Assembly: GCF_036370855.1 (NCBI RefSeq)
Contig: NC_088099.1
Coordinates: 18,071,501 to 18,135,500 of the forward strand
DNA from: Dromaius novaehollandiae
Taxonomy: Eukaryota; Chordata; Aves; Casuariiformes; Dromaiidae
Length of the DNA: 64,000 nt
Direction: 5' to 3'
Position numbers and translations under genes: made by a program. Below, in pieces: positions 23,780 to 36,600 of the stretch; within the stretch, counting starts at the first letter, position 1; every line of letters begins with the position of its first letter. The notes beneath the pieces are model-generated. The model was not told where the DNA came from, did not search any database, and saw only the letters and a list, made by a program, of their open reading frames with translations.

Positions 23780-24010
23780 GATTAATGCTGCCGCGGTTGA
23801 AATAGAGGCACCGGAGCCAGAGACGAGGTAACGCAGCAGCCCAGGCGGTGCGTGCGGCGGCGCCCGGCGGCTGCCCGGGCTCAGCGGCGCCCGGCGGCTG
23901 CCGCCTGCCGCCTCTTGTCCTCTGCTGGCAAAGCCACCCCTAGCAGGACTGCCGCCCGGCGGCACGCTCTGCCCCAAACCAGCGCAGCCCCTGCGGCAGC
24001 GGAGGCACCC
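23780..24010. promoter_or_regulatory. Small orphan CpG island
   Basis: This CpG-dense block is away from any recognised gene start. A 19-bp GC-rich word occurs twice, at 23857-23875 and 23884-23902 (period 27). A 66-codon plus-strand frame at 23852-24052 is Ala/Arg-rich and probably a product of base composition. It could be an unannotated non-coding RNA promoter. Confidence 0.45.
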
Positions 24011-26999
24011 AGCAGCATTACAGTAGTCACCAAAGCCCTCTCTTACAGCTAAGCCCGTATGGGAAGATCAGTACAATTTGCCTGGTGCAAATAAAGGTCT
24101 AAAAGATGCTAGATAGCACCACAGCTACTTTTGACAAGGGATCAGCCTGATACACCTGCATGCAGGCGCAACAATAACTAATCACAGGTGCCAAAAAAGC
24201 TGGAGCACTACATGACCCCGTGGTATAGCAGCACTCGGAGAAACTCCTACTCCCCGCCTGAGTACTGTGCTCAGGAGCTAGAGTCCAGGATTCAGCCATC
24301 GCCTTCTGAAATATCCACATAAAGGTGTTATGTGTCAGAATTCATAAACTGTACCTAAAAAGTCCAGCACCATCTATCAGATCTGAGTTATCAGGTGTCT
24401 GGAGATAAGACATGGCAAGTATTAGGAATTCACCTTAGATCAGGAGCATGAGAAATCATTAGTTATATCCTGACACTGCAAAGCAGGCAGTCAGGAGAGA
24501 TGGAGTTAGCTCCGGAATCATGATACAGCCAAAAAAAACCTCTGAAAATTGAACGTCATTGTAGCAGGACAGAATATACAGGTTAAGTAACATTTATTAC
24601 AAATAGCTGTAGTTTGGACATAGAGCATCTACTGAAACAGTCAAACCACAGACTCTTGAAAAAAGAGCTCATTGCCTTTATAGAGAAGCTAGCATCTCAG
24701 GTTCACATTTACATGTGGAAGAGACACGATCCATGATCACACATGTCAGTTCCTTTGAGTACTTTTACCTAGCAGCAAAAACCTGGGATGATCCGCAGAG
24801 GCTAGGCAAAGGTATTCTCTGCTCTTGCAAATAAATACTGTCAGCAGCTCCTCTCCCTCCCCCCCCCCCAACAAAACTGCAGCTCTAAAAGCTTTTGATG
24901 CAGATAAAGAAACTCTCCAGTGATACGTTACTCAGTATTAGCCAATATTTATTGCTTGACCTCTATTTTCTGAGCTGCATATTTCAGAGACAAATGTCAG
25001 AGACAATGCAATCTATAGAAATCAGGAAAGCCTACACACATTATAATAGACCAGTCTCAGCTACTTAAGCAGGCAGTGTTCTGTTACACCAAACTCAGGT
25101 TCTGATGGGCATTTGCAAACGTGATAGAAAAAGCCAAAGGGAACGTAGAGCTAGATCTCAGAGCTAAGAAGAGTGGCTTCAAGAGGACATACATGTATTC
25201 TGTTAATGCCCTAATAATTCTGCTCCAGAAAGCTGCCAGCCTGACATCTGAGCAGAGAGGTGATAAAAGAGTAAGACCTGACTTCTCACTTTAGCATGAC
25301 AAGAACAAGGGACAAAAGTATTTGTGAGTTGTGGGACCCAAGCAGCTGTGAGTCAGTAAAGGCTTGTTTAAATTGTAGCGGTGTTTGTTGGTGTGCTCTA
25401 AGCTGGCAAGGGAGGCAGCAAAGGGAGAGAGCGGATGCGCCCCTCCTCTGACTCTAGGAGAGGATTGGTAATCACAGCAGGGACAACCTGTAATTCTGAT
25501 AACTGGAATTTAGAAAATTGTGAAGGGGATTAAAGGGTAAATCAAGCTCCAACAAGCTGTGGCAGATGCACAACAGGCTGGAGGCACAGAAGGCCCCGGC
25601 TGCCAGGTAGGACAGTATCTGATGACCCAAACTCACAGTCTCAGGTGGGTCTAAACAGGGAGGGTCAAGGTGGTCATATCCTCAGCTTTCTGCCAACTCT
25701 CTGTGAGAAATTCCCATCCTTGCAGTGGGGACTGCAGAAGGGATCATCCATCCCTGCAGTCCACTGAAGCACCTGAGGGGCAGGTGTGGGCACCATCCTG
25801 CCACCCTCCAAAGGAGGGGATGATCTCAGGTAAAGGGGAAGGACACTCAATTCTTGCCAGTAACATCTCAAGATGTGACAAGGCTTCATCTGTAGAAGCA
25901 AAGAGAGATTAGACAGAGGAAAGTAGGGGTGGAGGGAAGCACAGTGTTGGCAGAAAGTGATACCAAGTGGAACAGAAACACAAATTCCTCACAGTCTGCT
26001 GGGAGGCAGTGAGGGGCCAGGACTGAGGAGTGCAGAGAGCTGATAGTCCTGAGGGGGGAAGAAGTTTTCCCCCTGTGTTTTCATAACCACTAAAGGAAAG
26101 AGTAAAAGAGACATTAGAGTTGCACAGGACACAGGTCTAAAAACTAAAAAAGTTACAGAGGAAAAGGTAGTCCTGATTATTCTCAGAGCATAATGCTCGT
26201 ATAGCAGGCAGGACACTAAACCGAGGCCCTCCCCACATAAAAAAGCTTGTGGGCCAGTTGTAAAACATGGAATTTAAATGCCCTTGGGGTGGAGAGTGGG
26301 GCCGGGCTGCCCAGCACCCCATACCAAGTGCGATGCAGCCGCCACTGCCAAGCCTTGCCCACAACCACAGCCTCCAACGGTGACTTCTCACCTCCGCGCT
26401 GCAAAGCATGGCCAGTGCTTGCCTCTGCCAGAGAGCGCCAGGGAAGACATCATGAAACACGGTGTGAGTAGAGGTGACAGCACTATGAAGACTCCCAGCA
26501 ATGAGCTGCTCTGTATCAGCAGTGCTGAGCAGAGCTGCCACAGCCCTGCCCCCAGGACGCTGACCCCTGCCTTCCCTACCCTCTGCACTTCCACGGGACT
26601 TAGAGTACGCTGCTTTTCCACTTGTGGTGTTCACTACTGCCACGCATTTTGGGAGCGCCTAGTTTTCCTTTGCTTATTATTTCTGCTTGTTGTTTGTAGA
26701 TACAGTGAAGTTACAACACCGTGGTAACGAGAGGGGCTTGGTTGCAGGCTGCAAGCCAAAGTGAGCTGAGCTGTGAGGATGGAGCTCCTACCTACCAAGT
26801 GCAATGACAAAGCTGAAGTATGGACTTCAGCAAAGCTATATAAATCGCTTTCACCATACACTCAATCTGTGCGTGATATTAAGTTAAGTCTATACCCCTT
26901 TAGCTCTGCTTGGAGACCCTGGCAGGAAGACTGATACGATACAGAAGGTCCTTCCCCCTCTCACTCACAGATTTTAGACTCATCTTGTTCTAACAACAG

Positions 27000-27480
27000 A
27001 AATAACAAAAGGCCTGATATTAGAAGCCCAATTAAGTGAAACACTGCTGCTGAACACTTAGTGGCCAGCTATTAGCGTGGCAAAAATCAGGCACAACAAT
27101 CTGCATTAATTGGCATCCCTGTTGTTAGCCCTGGATGCTCACATTTCTAAATAAATGTAAAGAATATTTATCTGGATTGCATTCCCATAAATAAAACTGG
27201 GCTCAAGCTACAAGCCACAAGAAAGAGGACGCTGGTGTTGGAGCCCTCTCGTGCCCTGCAGCCGTGCTGCCCCTTTTGGAGCACGGGAGTCGGAAGGGAA
27301 AGACAGGCATCAGTTCTGCCTCCTGTGTGACAACCAGCCAGAACTGTTTTATTTGACCTAATCCATTTGCCCTTCCTGAGACCCTCAGGTTAAAACAACA
27401 TCAGCTGATCCATGATGCAAATGCCAATTGAAATATTTCTATCTCCAGTAGCATGAGGCATCACTTGATTTGGCCCGCAG
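27000..27480. promoter_or_regulatory. Homeodomain/octamer-rich block, candidate developmental enhancer
   Basis: This repeat-free stretch is dense in TAAT-type words: CCCAATTAAGTG, AGCTATTAGCGTGG and GCATTAATTGGCA, and ATGCAAAT at 27415-27422 just before CCAATTGAAAT. The complexity and clustering resemble conserved non-coding elements near developmental genes. It lies about 10 kb upstream of BAMBI and 26 kb downstream of WAC. Confidence 0.35.
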
Positions 27481-30400
27481 AGGCCTCACACAGGATTAGT
27501 CAGCCTCTCCAGCCTGCAGCTCTGCGCGCACCCCTTTCCACACAGGGCATGGCAGGGAGGCACCCCAAGTCGTCTTGCTTGAACTAGATTACTTTTTTGT
27601 ATCACGAGAGAGGTATTAAAGCAAAAGGAGAGCACCATAGGACAGTGAAGGAGTCACTGAAATAGGGCAGAAGGAGAGGAGAAGGTTAGTCATGAAGATG
27701 TCGGAGCCTGCTGGAAGACGTATCCGCTGCGGCCGTAAGACTGTGCTTTCTGCTGGGTGAGCCTTCCTCTGAGGCACCGCGCTGTTGATTCTCTTTTCTC
27801 CGCTCCCTAGGAGTTAGCATAGCACTCTATATTTGAGCACTTACATTCAGTAATTTACTATCAAACAATTGCTTCTCACCTGGCTTACTACTGGACAAAT
27901 ATTCTATGTCGCTACCCTCATGCCTTTTTCTTTTTTTTTCTTCTTCATTTTCTGCCACCAGAGAAATATGTTGAGAAGATCTGTATGATAAAATTTCTGG
28001 AGGCTTTCTGTAGCTAACTGGTGCAACACAGATGGCCGGGAGACTCTCCTTTCAGCACGGACACACTTGGCCACAGCAGGGCTCTAGGACTGCCCACAGC
28101 TCTTGGACTCCTTTTCTTTCAGTGCCAGCTTTCTGTTTCAGGTAAGGTTGGGGTTATTCTCCCCTGCCGTTAGGAGACAGATTGGGGAAAACGATTAAAA
28201 GGTTGCTGCCCTGACAAATGGCAAGCAGCTGAGAATACAAGCAGATCTTTGCACTGTGAATGTCACTCGTGGTAGGAAAGCTTTCCTCAAGGATGAAAGA
28301 GTGCAGTGGTCCCTAGAAGCAGTCACACCAAACTCGCCTCATCTCATCTGGTCGCTTTTGTTACAAGATCAACATTGCCTTCTTCCTCTCTCATGAGCTC
28401 CAACGTGGATGTTGTGAAGACATTGCCCAGTACTTACTACCAAGCAGCTGCAGAGAAAAGAGAACAGTTGAGACTAAAAATTGGCCTTAGATATTATTAG
28501 GGCTCCCCCTTCTTGCTGAGTTAAAGCCCACGCAGCCAACCCTGGCTGCTCTGAATCCCAAACGCTATATAATGCTGTCCGTCTTGCTGGCCTTGCTCTG
28601 AACTGTTTTCCATCACAGAACACATTGCAGTGACTGAACTATGCAAACCCCTTCCCTGAGCTGGCTGGTTCCCCATGTAAATCTCCACTCTTCACACATA
28701 ATCAGCATCAAAGGATCTCAAGAAGATCGCCTCTACTGACTTACTTTTCAAGCCTCTCCTCAAAACCCTGAACTCACCTTCACTTCTCCTCTTGCTCACA
28801 CTGTTTTTCCTCGTATTTATATCTGCAGCTAGGAAGCAGCAAAGAGAAGATGTACCAAGCCATTGAACAAGGAGGAGCAGAGTGAAAACAGGCCAAAATG
28901 GAGAGAAGCCCAACCAGCTTACAGGGAGGAAGCACAAGAAATGAGCCATAAGGATGAAAAGCAGTGAGTGGATCTGAATGCAAACCCCACAGTGAGAAAA
29001 GCTGGCCCCAGTACCATGCTGAAGGAACAAGATGCGACTTGCCAGGAAAAAAAGAGGATGTAGTAATGAAGGCTAAGGATATGCTAACTGACAGACACTG
29101 GCATCACCCAACATCCACATGTGAGAAATTCTGTCCTTGCTATCCGGCTTTGCAATTTGACAAGCTGACAAGCACAGCTGGGTCTGCAGAGGCACTAGGA
29201 GGAACCAGAAATGAGGGGTAGTTGCAGGGAAAGGCACAAAGAAGCCAAGATGCATCTGAAGTCTGAGAAGCAGATTGTCAGCTGGCACAAAAAGGGCATA
29301 AGCTTTGCTGTGTAGCACCCTCAGCACATCATACTTCACAGGGACGGTGCTGTTGGTGTCCCTCTGTCTGTGGAAAAGGACCCTCTCCATCATTTTTGGC
29401 AATTTTATAATAACACTCTTACTTTCATTCTGAAAACCTGATATCTTGCTCTAGAAATGGGTCATTATTTCCGTCATGCCAAGCTCAGGATTTTTCCCTG
29501 TACAGAGAAAATGAGTTTCCCTGTTGCCTACTCCATTCCTTACCATTCTGTAGGAACCTCTGGAAATATTTTACCATGGCTGATTGAATTTTTTCCTTTC
29601 TGATTTCAATGACATAATTAAGAAAGCACAAATGACGTGGCTTTTTCAGAAAGTATGCTCCTTCTCTGTTTGCTGGCACATCTGGAACAGTCCTCCACAC
29701 TGCACTTGTGTCAGAGATTTACTTCATTTGTGTTGAAAGAAGGGGTTGTCAGAAATCTGGAAATGGAAACTATGCCAAGGTCCTACCTTAATCCTTAAAA
29801 CTACACAGCTGCTTCAGACTCCCTCAGCACAGATTGCTTAAAAATGCTGTGGTACGTAATGACTTGCCATCAACAACGAGCAGGGACTGGCAGATGGTAT
29901 GCCAGGAGATATCCTTTCTTTATAGAGCATGTTTCTTCCAGAAGATCCCCAAAGCGCAGTACAGAAACCAGTCAAAGTGATTAATTCTCTTGATCTTTGA
30001 TTAGAACACCTACGCCTTCTCAGCTGTGGTGTGGGTGACAATCCTGAATAGAAATACGCATGCCAACTCTGAAGCAAGTGAAATACATGGTAATTGATTC
30101 TCTATAAATTATGAAACATGTAATTCTGTCGCCAGCCCTCATGGCTTTTATCACAATATTAAACTTCATTGGACCATTACCAAGAACAATCCTACAGCTG
30201 ATTCAGAAAGCACAATAACTCATTCACAAGCTTCTCATTTCTTCCAAACTTAACAATTAAGACTGGGATTCTTCAAAGGAATTTAATAGTGCTAAGTTCC
30301 CATTTGCCACAGAAACACCCCTACGTATTACCAAAGAGTGATAGTTACACCAGGCCTGAACATGGCAGACATGGGAAACAGGATAAATAGACGGTACAAG

Positions 30401-30999
30401 CCATGTAGCACCTACAACCAGGGCCGCTCAGTGTATTTGCACACCCAGCAGTAACACTCATAAAAGAATCCCGATTAGAAAAATCACACTTACTTCAACA
30501 GATTGTTTTCTCTCAGCAGAAAACAGTATCCTGAGGATAGAGTGTTATACTATAGAAACTGTAGGAGTCCAATAGACCTCAACACACAGGAACTTCTCTT
30601 CTCCTGGCTTTCTCTTGAACAATGTCTTCATGAGAGAAGTGTTAGGAAATATTAGACTTAACCCTATGGAAGTCATCTGATACCATCACGTTTGACCCCT
30701 TCAGTGTAAGAGGAAGGGAACAGGAATGAACCATATTTCACAAGCAGGCTTCAGAAAGCATTCAACTATATGAAGTGCTGCCCCCATACTGGATTCCAGC
30801 TCAAGTACATAAAATAACGTGTGAGACTTGTTCAGCATCCAAAATTGAAGCCATCAAGTTCTACAGATGTTGTAAGTTCATTTTTAATCATTTGGAAATG
30901 ACAAGGAAAGAGCTGCAGGCAGCAATAAAGTATCACTACATCCATTATCACTTCAGAACCAGGAAAAAACAAAAGTATTAGGTTGATACCATAAAAATA

Positions 31000-32720
31000 T
31001 CATAAAGGAACAGGGCTAGGAAGGCCCTTAAAAGATGATCAGGTTTATTCTCCTTGCCCAGGGCAGGATTAGCTCTCCCTACAGCAGATGCTTGTCCCAC
31101 ACGTTCTTTACAGGCACCCAGTCACCAGGATTGCAGAGTTTTCCAGTACAGCTCTTCCCACTTCTTTACTTACTGTACCTTATTATTAACTACAACCAAA
31201 GTCTTCCTTGATGTGGTCTAAGCCTCCTACTCCTTGTACTACCTGCCACAGACACAGAACACATTATTCCTTTCTTCTTGCAACAGCTTTTTATACATGT
31301 GAAGGTTTGTGTTTGTATGTTCCTCTCTTTCCTCCTAGGCTTTCTTAGGCTAAGCGACCCCTGTTCTTTCAGTCCTCCATGGTAGGTCATGTTCTGTAGA
31401 TCTTTGTCACTGTTCTCTGCCAGACTCTTTGCAAACTGAAGTCTACAAATATGGACATCATGTGATACCTCAGGCCTTCTAGTACTAAGTGGAGCAAGGA
31501 AATCTCCTTGCTTGATTCTGTGTATCTTTCAGACTAGAACTTGGTTTATACATCTGAGCTTGCTGCTTTTTTTTTGCAACAGCAGCACCCTGGGAGACAC
31601 CCTGAAAGGTTGTCCTTGTCATAGCAGCTAATTTGCCTTTTGCCAAGGTAGAGGCTTCTCTAGAGGGTGTTTCAGAATAGTTGTCTAGCTAAGGCAGTCC
31701 ATATTGCTTTTTAAGACACTCCAATAGCTAGAGGGGGTGTTTAAGACGACTGGTATTAATAGGCAACATCTGTGCTTGATGATTACCCCACCAGTGACCG
31801 CATTCAGCTTGTGATCCACAAGCTAAACTCACAGACAACCCACAACGACCTTTCTGCACAGTTGTGCCCCCAGCAGTTGCTCCCCAGCCGTTGCTCCCCA
31901 GCCGTGTTTCTAGAGTGGGCTATCCTTACTAAATGTGCAAATTTGCACTTTTCGCCAATGAGTTTCATCCCATGGTTTTTTTTCAGAAACCTTCTTCTCA
32001 TTTTGTGTATGTTTCTTTCTTGTCAAAGAAGAGATCACACCTTAGCCAGCATCTCCTCTCATTGCTTTTCCTGTTGTTCATCAGTACTGAAACCACTTGC
32101 ACTGGTGCTCTTAGCATTTTGTCTTTTGTCTTTTTTTCTTTTTTCTTTCTTTTTTTTTTTTTTTTTTTTTAAGGATTGCTAGTTCTGCTTTTCTCCTTTT
32201 TCCTTTAAGCTTCCTCCCTAAAATTACCTACCAATTCTTAGGTTACTGAAGTCTTTCAAGTTTAGTTTGCTCTTTTCTCACTTTGTATTCCTGAGCAGTA
32301 CAAACACTATCTTTTATCTTCACATTCTCAACTTGTTTTGTTCTACTGGTTAGAATCAAATCTAGAAGAATTTTTTCTTTAACTACTTTTTCCACCTTCT
32401 TTATACATATAAAAAACTCATTTTCCATCTCATTCATATATGTATGTATAAAACTAATTATGGCAACAAGCTCTGGAATTTCTTGCCTTTCTGCATCCCA
32501 CTCTTCCTTTTGAAGCAGACACACAGATGATTATAGCCCTCCACGAGCACCATGCTCTGTGCACTGGAAGGTGTTGCTAGTTGCTGTTCAGACAGCCTGG
32601 TCCACCTGATTTTCATGCAGTAGCACATACTATCACAGCACTCCTTCTGCCTACTTTTGTCATTACCAACAGAGCTAGCAAAGCTTTGTGAAGGCAGTGG
32701 AGGTTTTTCTAACCCACTCT
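31000..32720 (-). mobile_element. Old CR1-type LINE remnant, long 3' region
   Basis: On the plus strand the landmarks are AGGGCTAGGAAGGCCCTTAA, CTTGCCCAGGGCAGGATTAG, TTTTTTTTGCAACAGCAGCA, CAGCTTGTGATCCACAAGCT and GGTTAGAATCAAATCTAGAA. They follow the order of the reverse-complemented CR1/L3 long 3' region. Divergence is high, so the insertion is old. A T21 run (32150-32170) and a 14-bp tandem duplication (31877-31904) lie inside. Short frames across the block are not genes. Edges are approximate, and decayed sequence may extend to about 33,050. Confidence 0.6.
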
Positions 32721-33575
32721 TTGTTTCTTCTTTGGTGTAATATCTGGGAATCACACAGAACTTCAGATGTATGGCTTTTCCTTCTGCACCAGAGATGTTG
32801 AATCCTCACTTCATGCTCAGGCAGTGATCAAATCATTCTTCCCTGCTACGGAATAGGTATCACCACCAAAACTGTGACTGCTTTATCTTTGCAGAGCAGC
32901 CATTTCTTCTTTCTTTAGTGATGGTGCTGCAAGCCTCTAGCTTTCTAGCTTCAGTGCTTGGAGTCCCCAGAATTCATCCTGTCATCCATCCCTGTGACAA
33001 TGGACCTGTCTCCAGCTGATCCTTCCTCACACAGCTTTTGCAGCCCACTTCTAAAGAATTTCCCTTCCACACCAGATGATGCTGTTCTCCTTACCCTCTC
33101 TGGCAGCAAAATGTAGAGCTCAGTGCCTGGAAATCCTGCTGTGGATCCAGGCTGAAGCATGCACGTTTGTGGTGACCACGCAGTCCTGTCCCTCATGGCG
33201 GGAGGTCAGGGAAGGTCTCAGCAGTAAAACTGCTCTAGCAGCACCAGGTTTCGTCATTCTTGCTTTACATATTGTGATCTGGTCACCTCCCCAGTAATTA
33301 ACCTTGTGAAACTCCCTCTTTTTTGCCCCCTAGTTGCCCCCAGCTGCTGAGGCCGAAGGTTCAGACACCCTCACCCAGCCTGGCTGCATCCTGCTCTCTA
33401 ACTAGGCTGTAAAGAGAGGGCAGATAGACACGCTACCTCTAATTAAACTGGTATAGCTGGAGCAGCCGCAGCAGATGCCTCTGCCCACAGGGATTACGAG
33501 GTGGTGCTAGGATTCTTTACAAACTGAGCACAACCCGATCAGTTTTCTCACGATTTGGAGAGACTATGACAGAGA

Positions 33576-33650
33576 GAATCCTAAAGCAGGTGAAGAGGAA
33601 GAATCCTAAAGCAGGTGAAGAGGAAGAATCCTAAAGCAGGTGAAGAGGAA
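33576..33650. repeat. Tandem repeat, 3 exact copies of 25 bp
   Basis: Copies at 33576-33600, 33601-33625 and 33626-33650 are identical. The unit begins GAATCCTAAAGCAGG. Identity between copies points to a recent expansion. Confidence 0.95.
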
Positions 33651-36600
33651 GAGCATTAGAGCGGTGACAAAACCTTTCCGCTGTTCCTGAACAAGGGCAG
33701 AGCTTCTGGTTGTCAGTGTGAAATGTGCTGGAGGATCTCCAGAGGGGCTGATGGATTTCAGCATGGGATGCCATGCCACAGGTTGTGATCCTTGGCATCC
33801 CTGTCTACTAATGTCTGCGATAGCAGCAGGATGAGGCCATGCTTGCCTCAGAGCAAGGCAAGCTGCACTATCCATAGCAATTCTGGAAAACAGCTCTTTT
33901 CACTACAAGATTATCTTGCTGAAAAAGAAAGCTGGGGTTCACTCAGTTGAGCTGTTCTTTCTTTTAAGTAGGCACTGGAGTAGGAGTAAGAGATGCCCAG
34001 CATTTTGGACTATGTGTATTAGCCATTAAAAACACTAACATTCAGAAGGAGACTAGTAAAAGGCTTCACCTGCATCAATAAGTTTATCTCATTTCAGCTA
34101 TTGTTTTTATTCTGTTGAACGTATACTATGTGTCTTCAATACCTCTGAAAACATACTGAGGTTGGTTCTTTCTGTGTTAAAAATTATGAAAGAGATGGTA
34201 ACAACATCCCTCCCACTTTCTCTACAGTCAGTTCTTCAGGCAGTTTATGTTTTGATCTACTTGAGGCCACCAACTTTCTCCAGTCTAAGGACTGGGTTTA
34301 ATATTAAAGATATTCCTCCCCAGCCCAACGGTGGCCATGCGGCCCAAGTATAAAGCTAACCAAAACAGGGTCATGCCTAATTCAGTGTTTATCAGTGAAT
34401 GCTTTAAAATATTTACCAAAGAAACAGAAATAAGTGATTCAAGTTTGTATCTCAACTCCAAGGTGCAGAACACATTTGAAAGAAGAGATTCTACATTTTT
34501 AAATACTCTCTAATCAGGATTTGCATTTCTCCCTGGTCCCAAAACCGCTGTTCAGGAACCTCTTCTGCAGGACCTGGGACCTCAGAAGCACTGACCTCTC
34601 AGCTCTGTGCTGTGGTAGAGATGAACTGCTGGGGAAAAAGTAGTGGGACAGGAAAGCAAAGGGAGTCTGCAGAGATGTCACTGATAGATAACTTAGATAA
34701 AGCTAAGTGGAGATTTGAGGTCCAGCATGCTTAGAAATAAGGAAATATCAGGAAATAAGCAAAAAAAGGAAGTCTACTTCAAAATTCATGACTCAGGCAC
34801 ATGCTTATGTTCTTTCCTTGGAGGAACAAATGAGAGAAAGACTTTTAGAAAAGCTCGCGTACCTAATATCCTAAGTAACCATACAGGCTCAAGCTCAAAC
34901 TGAATAATCAAGCTAAGATAGCTGCTTATCACAACAACTTCCTCGTTCCTTTCCCAGCGCTTTTAGTTGCTTTTGGTATACCTTGCTTTATAACAGAATG
35001 AGGCTTTGTGGAGCGAGGGCCATTTCTTAGTATGTGAAATACCCAAAACTCCTTTGGGAGCTCAGAAGCAATTCTTTTCAATTCTCAACTAAAATTATGA
35101 GGATAATTTCCATAATTCTTCCCAAATCTAGATGAGTTTTTGCTCAGCCTGAGCAATTATCAACTGTCTGTGCAACTGAAAGCCACAGAAGACTCCTGAG
35201 ACCCTTTCAGCTGCTATTGCATGACGATGTTTGAACCAAGAACAAACAGGTAACAAACTGGATCCCACCAAGGTCGCTTGTAGGAAAAGGCTTTCTAAAC
35301 ACTAGTTTATTGTATAGAGAAGGTATTTTGGTGGAAAGAGCAGCTTGTGTAAGAATCCGAGAAGATTTGGGAAGTCAAACATATAGGAGCCAAGCCTCAG
35401 CTCTCACATTAAAAATCGATCAATCAGTCAGACTACTTAATCATCTCATTGCAACACTGGTGGTGCTGCCAAGCTGGGCTGGTCAACAGGTTTCCCTTTC
35501 CCTCCAATGTACATTTGGACTAGCAAAACAGGCTACAACATCTCACCTCTTGTGGGAGCTGCCAGGGCCTCTTCCTTTGTGAAGATAGGTAGACATAAAA
35601 CCAGACAGTGAACAGCGCAAAGAGAGCAGGCAATTACAGTACAGCACTCCCATCGTCTCGTGTGAATTTTGCGCCTCTCAGATTGCTAAGGCCTGAAAGA
35701 AAACAAGTTTATGCAGGCCTGTAAGAACATTTAGATGGAAATACAGAGGAGAGTTGATGTCAGAAAACAAAGAGCAGTACTGAACTTGAACAACAACGTC
35801 CAAGAGAACAGAGCTGTCTCAGCAAGGTCCAAGGGTACAGTCCCTCATTCTACCTAGTGTTGATATTAACCAAAAACACTTTCAAATGCACAAATTAGCC
35901 TTTCTTCAAAAAACAAGGAATCCTCACATAACTGCTCTCCTGTATGAGTTGAGGCGCTTCATGAAAATTACTGGGAGTCACTTGGCCTGCAGTTTCCATT
36001 TCTCACTAACATTGCACTTAAAAATCATCTTCAGCAAGTATGAGCAGGACCCATGGCCTCACCCTTGCAAAGCCTGAGCACTTCCACATTTTGCCACAAG
36101 AATTCAAATGTTACTCTACTGAATGCCTTTGGCAAGGGCGTTTTACCACTATTTAAGGCATTATTGTGTACATTATCAGTGCAGCATCAATTAAAGAAAA
36201 ATGAAATAAATCAGGCTGATTGCAAAATGAAGCTTACAGAAGAAAAGGGAAGGAGAGGTTCTCTCTCTAAGGTGGTGTAGCTCTGAGTAGAGCTTTCATT
36301 CAAAAAAAGTTTGGAAGAAATTGGCTTTGGTGCCTGATCCTGCAAGGTCCTGAACAGCATCGCATCGCCTTGAAGCTGAGCAATAAGCTATGGCACTAAT
36401 ATATAGCACTTTTTGATCTAAGCACATTCCTCTGTGCCTAGATCTCCTCAACATCATGGTATTTTTTCTCTTGGTCAGCAACTACCAGGCTCACGTCACA
36501 ATTTTTCAGCATGGCACCTCTCTAATGAAACAGGTTGCAGCTGTGCCCAAACATTTTCATTAGTTTAACACAGTGGGAAATCCTGGAACCAGGGGGTTAA

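Larger units (their letters stand above)
17900..30980. other. Intergenic interval upstream of BAMBI
   Basis: No protein-coding gene was recognised. It holds the candidate enhancers at 18540-19300, 19475, 22385-22600 and 27000-27480, the orphan CpG island near 23,850, the G18 run and A-rich runs at 21,187-21,219. The longest open frames (149 and 168 codons near 26,140-26,730, on opposite strands and overlapping) look like chance. Confidence 0.6.

Noticed and set aside
26137-26727. Overlapping 168- and 149-codon frames on opposite strands
   Set aside because: Mutually overlapping, with no recognised homology; typical chance frames in GC-moderate DNA.
31772-32182. 136-codon plus-strand frame ending in poly-Phe
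   Set aside because: It lies in the old CR1 remnant and its end is translation of a T-rich run.
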